Assembly (NCBI RefSeq): GCF_029433105.1
Contig: NZ_JARNTW010000006.1
Coordinates: forward strand, 1-64,000
Origin: Runella sp. MFBS21
GTDB lineage: Bacteria > Bacteroidota > Bacteroidia > Cytophagales > Spirosomataceae
DNA length: 64,000 nucleotides
Reading direction: 5' to 3'
In this document: positions 61,510-64,000 of the stretch, one piece after another
Position numbering within the stretch: position 1 is the stretch's first letter
Layout of the letters: each line of letters starts with the position of its first letter
The notes under the pieces: generated by a model
Database searches by the model: none
What the model was told of the DNA's origin: nothing
What the model saw: only the letters and a program-made list of their open reading frames with translations
Program-made: the position numbers and the translations under genes

Positions 61510-62100
61510 ATGAAACAAACATTCAATCCCCGCGTTCTGACACTATTGTGTTTTATTTTAGCTATTGCGCTGATTCGTATTTTAAACGTCGCTCAGCCTT
61601 CTCCTATTTCTAATTTTACGCCCATTGGTGCAATGGGGCTGTTTGGAGGTGCTTATTTTAGTTCTCGCTGGAAAGCTTTCACTTTTCCTCTTTTAGCACT
61701 TTTGGTGAGTGACCTTGTCGTCAATGCGGTAGTGTATCGCGGTCAGTATGGCTTTATTTATGATGGTTGGTATTGGGTATATGGCATTTTTGCTTTGATT
61801 GTGGTGTATGGCAAAGTGTTATTAAACAAAATCAATATCAAAAATCTGCTCCTCGCCTCCGTAGTAGCAGCACTATCGCATTGGGTCTTATCCGATTTTA
61901 GTGTATGGCTCGCAGGGGGTACAGATCTTCGTACAGGTTTGCCTCTTAGTCGCGATTGGTCGGGCTTGGTACAATGCTTGGCTCAAGGTTTTCCCTTCAT
62001 GCGCAATTTCTTAGCCGGCACCATCGCCTACAGTGCCCTCTTGTTTGGAGGCTTTGAGTTGCTACAGCGCCGTTTTCCTCAACTTGCTTTGGGTAAATAA
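61510..62100 (+). CDS. DUF6580 membrane protein, putative corrinoid-related transporter
   Basis: A 196-residue inner-membrane protein with five or six hydrophobic segments (VLTLLCFILAIALIRIL, PIGAMGLFGGAYFSS, FTFPLLALLVSDLVVNAVVY, WYWVYGIFALIVVYGKVLL, LLASVVAALSHWVLSDFSVW, FLAGTIAYSALLFGGFELL). It is of the DUF6580 kind and resembles ECF-transporter substrate-binding (S) components in size and layout. Lying directly after a cobalamin riboswitch, it probably handles cobalt, cobalamin or a precursor. Its stop overlaps the start of the next gene (TAATGA), so translation is coupled. The function is inferred from the context. Confidence 0.82.
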   Translation: MKQTFNPRVLTLLCFILAIALIRILNVAQPSPISNFTPIGAMGLFGGAYFSSRWKAFTFPLLALLVSDLVVNAVVYRGQYGFIYDGWYWVYGIFALIVVYGKVLLNKINIKNLLLASVVAALSHWVLSDFSVWLAGGTDLRTGLPLSRDWSGLVQCLAQGFPFMRNFLAGTIAYSALLFGGFELLQRRFPQLALGK

Positions 62101-62807
62101 TGACGAAGGCTTTCATGAATTGGTCGGGCGGAAAAGATTCCGCCCTGTCTCTTTATCATATTCTACAAAATCACACCTACGATGTAAAGTACTTGCTGAC
62201 ATCGGTCAATGAAGCCTTAGGGCGTGTATCAATGCACGGTGTCCGTGAAGATTTACTAAACTTGCAAGCCCAACGCATAGGGCTTCCGCTCATTACATTG
62301 CGCCTACCCGAGACTTCCTCTATGGAAGAGTATAACCTCCGGATGAGCGATACCCTTCGTCCCTTAGCAGAGGCAGGCATTACCCATTCTATTTTTGGAG
62401 ATATTTTCTTAGAAGATTTGCGCCAATACCGTGAAAATCAACTTACAAAAGTGGGGATGCAGGGTAGCTTTCCCCTTTGGAAGCGAGACTCGCAAGAGTT
62501 ATTAGCGGAGTTTTGGGATTTAGGATTCCAAACCATAGTAGTGAGTGTCAATGGTAATTACCTCGACTCTTCTTTCTGTGGGCAAATCCTCAATCAAGAT
62601 TTCGTTAAGAATCTTCCAAAAGGAGTAGATGTATGCGGCGAAAATGGCGAGTTTCATACTTTTGTGTTTCAAGCTCCTTATTTTTCCAAATCCATTGATT
62701 TCGAAAAAGGCGAAACCGTCGAGAAAATATATCAATACAAAAACGCATCAGGCGAATCTCTTCAGTCTACTTATTTTTTCACTGATTTGATACCTACTAT
62801 ACCATGA
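62100..62807 (+). CDS. Dph6-like PP-loop ATP-dependent ligase
   Basis: A 235-residue protein of the diphthine-ammonia ligase (Dph6, COG2102) family. The PP-loop that binds ATP is [13 protein letters not shown] (residues 8-20); later motifs are [27 protein letters not shown] and the family signature [10 protein letters not shown] (about 178-187). Eukaryotic and archaeal Dph6 amidates diphthine on elongation factor 2. Bacteria lack diphthamide, so another amidation or adenylation reaction is likely. It lies in a cobalamin-riboswitch operon, which suggests a role in corrinoid amidation, salvage or a related cobalamin step; this is inference. It overlaps both neighbours by a few bases. Confidence 0.85.
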   Translation: MTKAFMNWSGGKDSALSLYHILQNHTYDVKYLLTSVNEALGRVSMHGVREDLLNLQAQRIGLPLITLRLPETSSMEEYNLRMSDTLRPLAEAGITHSIFGDIFLEDLRQYRENQLTKVGMQGSFPLWKRDSQELLAEFWDLGFQTIVVSVNGNYLDSSFCGQILNQDFVKNLPKGVDVCGENGEFHTFVFQAPYFSKSIDFEKGETVEKIYQYKNASGESLQSTYFFTDLIPTIP

Positions 62808-63778
62808 CTCATTCTAATATTACCAAAGACGCTATCCGCAAGATATACCATACTCCGCTTTTAGAGCTTATTTACCAAGCAGCTACGGTTCATCGTCAAC
62901 ACCACGACCCGCAGGAAGTTCAAGTCTGCACACTACTTTCTATCAAAACAGGCGGATGCCCTGAGGATTGCGCTTATTGTCCACAAGCGGCTCGTTACCA
63001 AACAAATGTACAAGCTCATAAGCTGATGGAAATAAACGAAGTACTAAGTGCAGCCCAAAGAGCTAAAGATACTGGAAGCACACGTTTTTGTATGGGAGCA
63101 GCTTGGCGCGAAGTACGCGATAACCGCGATTTTGACCGGGTACTGGAAATGGTAAAAGGGGTTAATAAAATCGGCTTAGAAGTATGCTGCACATTGGGAA
63201 TGTTGAGCGAGTCTCAAGCTCAAAAGCTAAAAGATGCAGGTCTGTATGCCTACAATCACAATCTTGACACGAGTGAAGAGTTTTATGGAGATGTCATTTC
63301 GACCCGCACCTACGATGACCGACTCGACACCCTGCATCATGTTCAAAAAGCTGGAATTTCGGCTTGCTCAGGCGGTATCATTGGAATGGGAGAAAGCGAC
63401 GAAGACCGCATCGGAATGCTCTACACCTTGGCCTCTCTTCCTACCCCTCCCGAATCGGTACCTGTCAATGCTCTAGTGGCGGTAGAAGGCACCCCTCTTG
63501 AAAATCAGAAGCGTGTTTCGGTCTGGGAAATGATACGAATGATAGCCACCGCTCGTATTTTGATGCCCAAAGCTATGGTCAGACTTTCGGCGGGCAGAGT
63601 CAACATGAGTGCTGAAGAGCAAGCGTTATGCTTTTTGGCAGGGGCTAATTCTATTTTTGCGGGCGAGAAGCTTCTAACCACCCCAAATCCTGAGATTGAT
63701 GCCGATGCGGAATTGTTCCAAACCTTAAATATCAAACCTCGATCTGCGTTTAAAGAACAGGCTCTTTCTTTGGTCTAA
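62804..63778 (+). CDS. bioB: Biotin synthase
   Basis: A 324-residue radical-SAM enzyme that inserts sulphur into dethiobiotin in the last step of biotin synthesis. The SAM-cluster cysteines are in [16 protein letters not shown] (CxxxCxxC). Other family motifs are [13 protein letters not shown], the [2Fe-2S] ligands VCCTLG and the later Cys in [26 protein letters not shown] and the Arg of MVRLSAGR. Length is normal and all motifs are intact. The start overlaps the Dph6-like gene (ATGA), so it is the third gene of the riboswitch operon, unless it also has its own promoter. No other biotin genes are adjacent. Confidence 0.96.
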   Translation: MTHSNITKDAIRKIYHTPLLELIYQAATVHRQHHDPQEVQVCTLLSIKTGGCPEDCAYCPQAARYQTNVQAHKLMEINEVLSAAQRAKDTGSTRFCMGAAWREVRDNRDFDRVLEMVKGVNKIGLEVCCTLGMLSESQAQKLKDAGLYAYNHNLDTSEEFYGDVISTRTYDDRLDTLHHVQKAGISACSGGIIGMGESDEDRIGMLYTLASLPTPPESVPVNALVAVEGTPLENQKRVSVWEMIRMIATARILMPKAMVRLSAGRVNMSAEEQALCFLAGANSIFAGEKLLTTPNPEIDADAELFQTLNIKPRSAFKEQALSLV

Positions 63779-63859
63779 AGAGTTAAAAAAGAGTCTTTAT
63801 CAAACGCCTTTCTGTTTTCCTAATTTCCTTTTTATTAGGTCAGGCTACATAAAATCCAT

Positions 63860-63867
63860 TACTTTTG
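63860..63867 (+). promoter_or_regulatory. -7 box upstream of the YqgE gene
   Basis: TACTTTTG matches TAnnTTTG exactly. Transcription would begin near 63874, about 50 bases before the ATG at 63924. A small hairpin (CCTAAT/ATTAGG, 63819-63839) between bioB and this box may help end bioB transcription, but has no T run. Confidence 0.5.
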
Positions 63868-63923
63868 TACTTTCTTTCGTTATGTGATTAGATTTGCTGA
63901 TGTTAGAATTTGATTGATATAAA

Positions 63924-64000
63924 ATGCCATCACTAAAACCCACCAAAGGAAAATTACTCATTGCCGAACCGTTTTTAGGGGATCCTAATTTTGAACGGAG
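63924..64000 (+). CDS. YqgE/AlgH family protein, 5' end only
   Basis: The first 25 codons of a gene cut by the window edge: MPSLKPTKGKLLIAEPFLGD followed by PNFER. The pattern GKLLIAEPxLxDPNFxRSV is the family signature of YqgE/AlgH (DUF179). These cytoplasmic proteins of about 185 residues have no settled function. The preceding -7 box supports the start. The rest of the protein is outside the window. Confidence 0.85.
   Translation, partial: MPSLKPTKGKLLIAEPFLGDPNFER

Noticed and set aside
1-64000. Mobile elements, prophage, defence islands, tRNA and rRNA genes
   Set aside because: No transposase, integrase, phage structural or restriction-type motifs and no cloverleaf-like segment were found by eye; the only sign of DNA gain is the ileS-tail duplication.

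Overview
The window looks like a stretch of core chromosome from a Bacteroidota, most likely a Cytophagales/Spirosomaceae-type gliding or formerly gliding bacterium. Evidence: secreted proteins ending in type IX secretion (T9SS) sorting domains of both kinds (gliding-associated C-terminal type at 8122-10098, 'PNP...G.Y' type at 13176-15665 and 17864-20725); fused SecDF; a GldA-like ABC ATPase; a FecI/FecR-type sigma/anti-sigma pair; the alternative GlmU family; several exact matches to the Bacteroidota -7 promoter box TAnnTTTG; and almost no Shine-Dalgarno sequences. Genes are close-packed on both strands. I saw no rRNA, tRNA, IS element, phage or CRISPR array.

Layout. 172-951: coaX. 993-6171 (minus): a tight five-gene operon, CotH kinase - CotH kinase - VTC-type polyphosphate polymerase domain - DUF4956 membrane protein - DUF2490 outer-membrane protein, facing a LytS/LytR-type two-component system (6327-8125). 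8122-22965: three large T9SS-exported proteins (one a purple-acid-phosphatase-like enzyme) mixed with ribBA, a barrel protein, a GldA-like ATPase, DUF4301, a Nudix hydrolase and a prolyl oligopeptidase. 23033-26164: an SDR reductase, a one-TM peptide and a TPR-TM-HTH regulator. 26284-31525: a serine hydrolase gene bracketed by two copies of the 3' end of ileS, then ileS itself. 31743-38272: SGNH hydrolase, a head-GIN lipoprotein, and an ECF sigma/FecR/STN-surface-repeat/barrel cassette. 38372-54837: housekeeping genes (amino acid permease, secDF, polA, a C-terminal processing protease, thioesterase, and the rny-zapA-coiled coil-pheT group). 55005-60279: DUF1684, tagaturonate reductase, GlmU-family protein, a thioredoxin-fold protein without cysteines. 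60276-63778: a DMT transporter diverging from a cobalamin-riboswitch operon (DUF6580 membrane protein, Dph6-like PP-loop ligase, bioB). The first codons of a YqgE/AlgH gene run off the right edge.

Most notable: (1) the VTC/DUF4956/DUF2490/CotH operon looks like a split, envelope-spanning polyphosphate or phosphotransfer system; (2) IleRS carries GIHH where class I synthetases have HIGH, the swap reported in mupirocin-hyper-resistant IleRS2 enzymes; (3) the duplicated ileS tail plus terminator flanking the serine hydrolase is a footprint of DNA acquisition; (4) the FecI/FecR locus ends in an STN protein with 16-residue surface repeats rather than a TonB receptor; (5) a B12 riboswitch appears to control a Dph6-like ligase and biotin synthase. 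Product names rest on motif reading by eye; no database search was possible.
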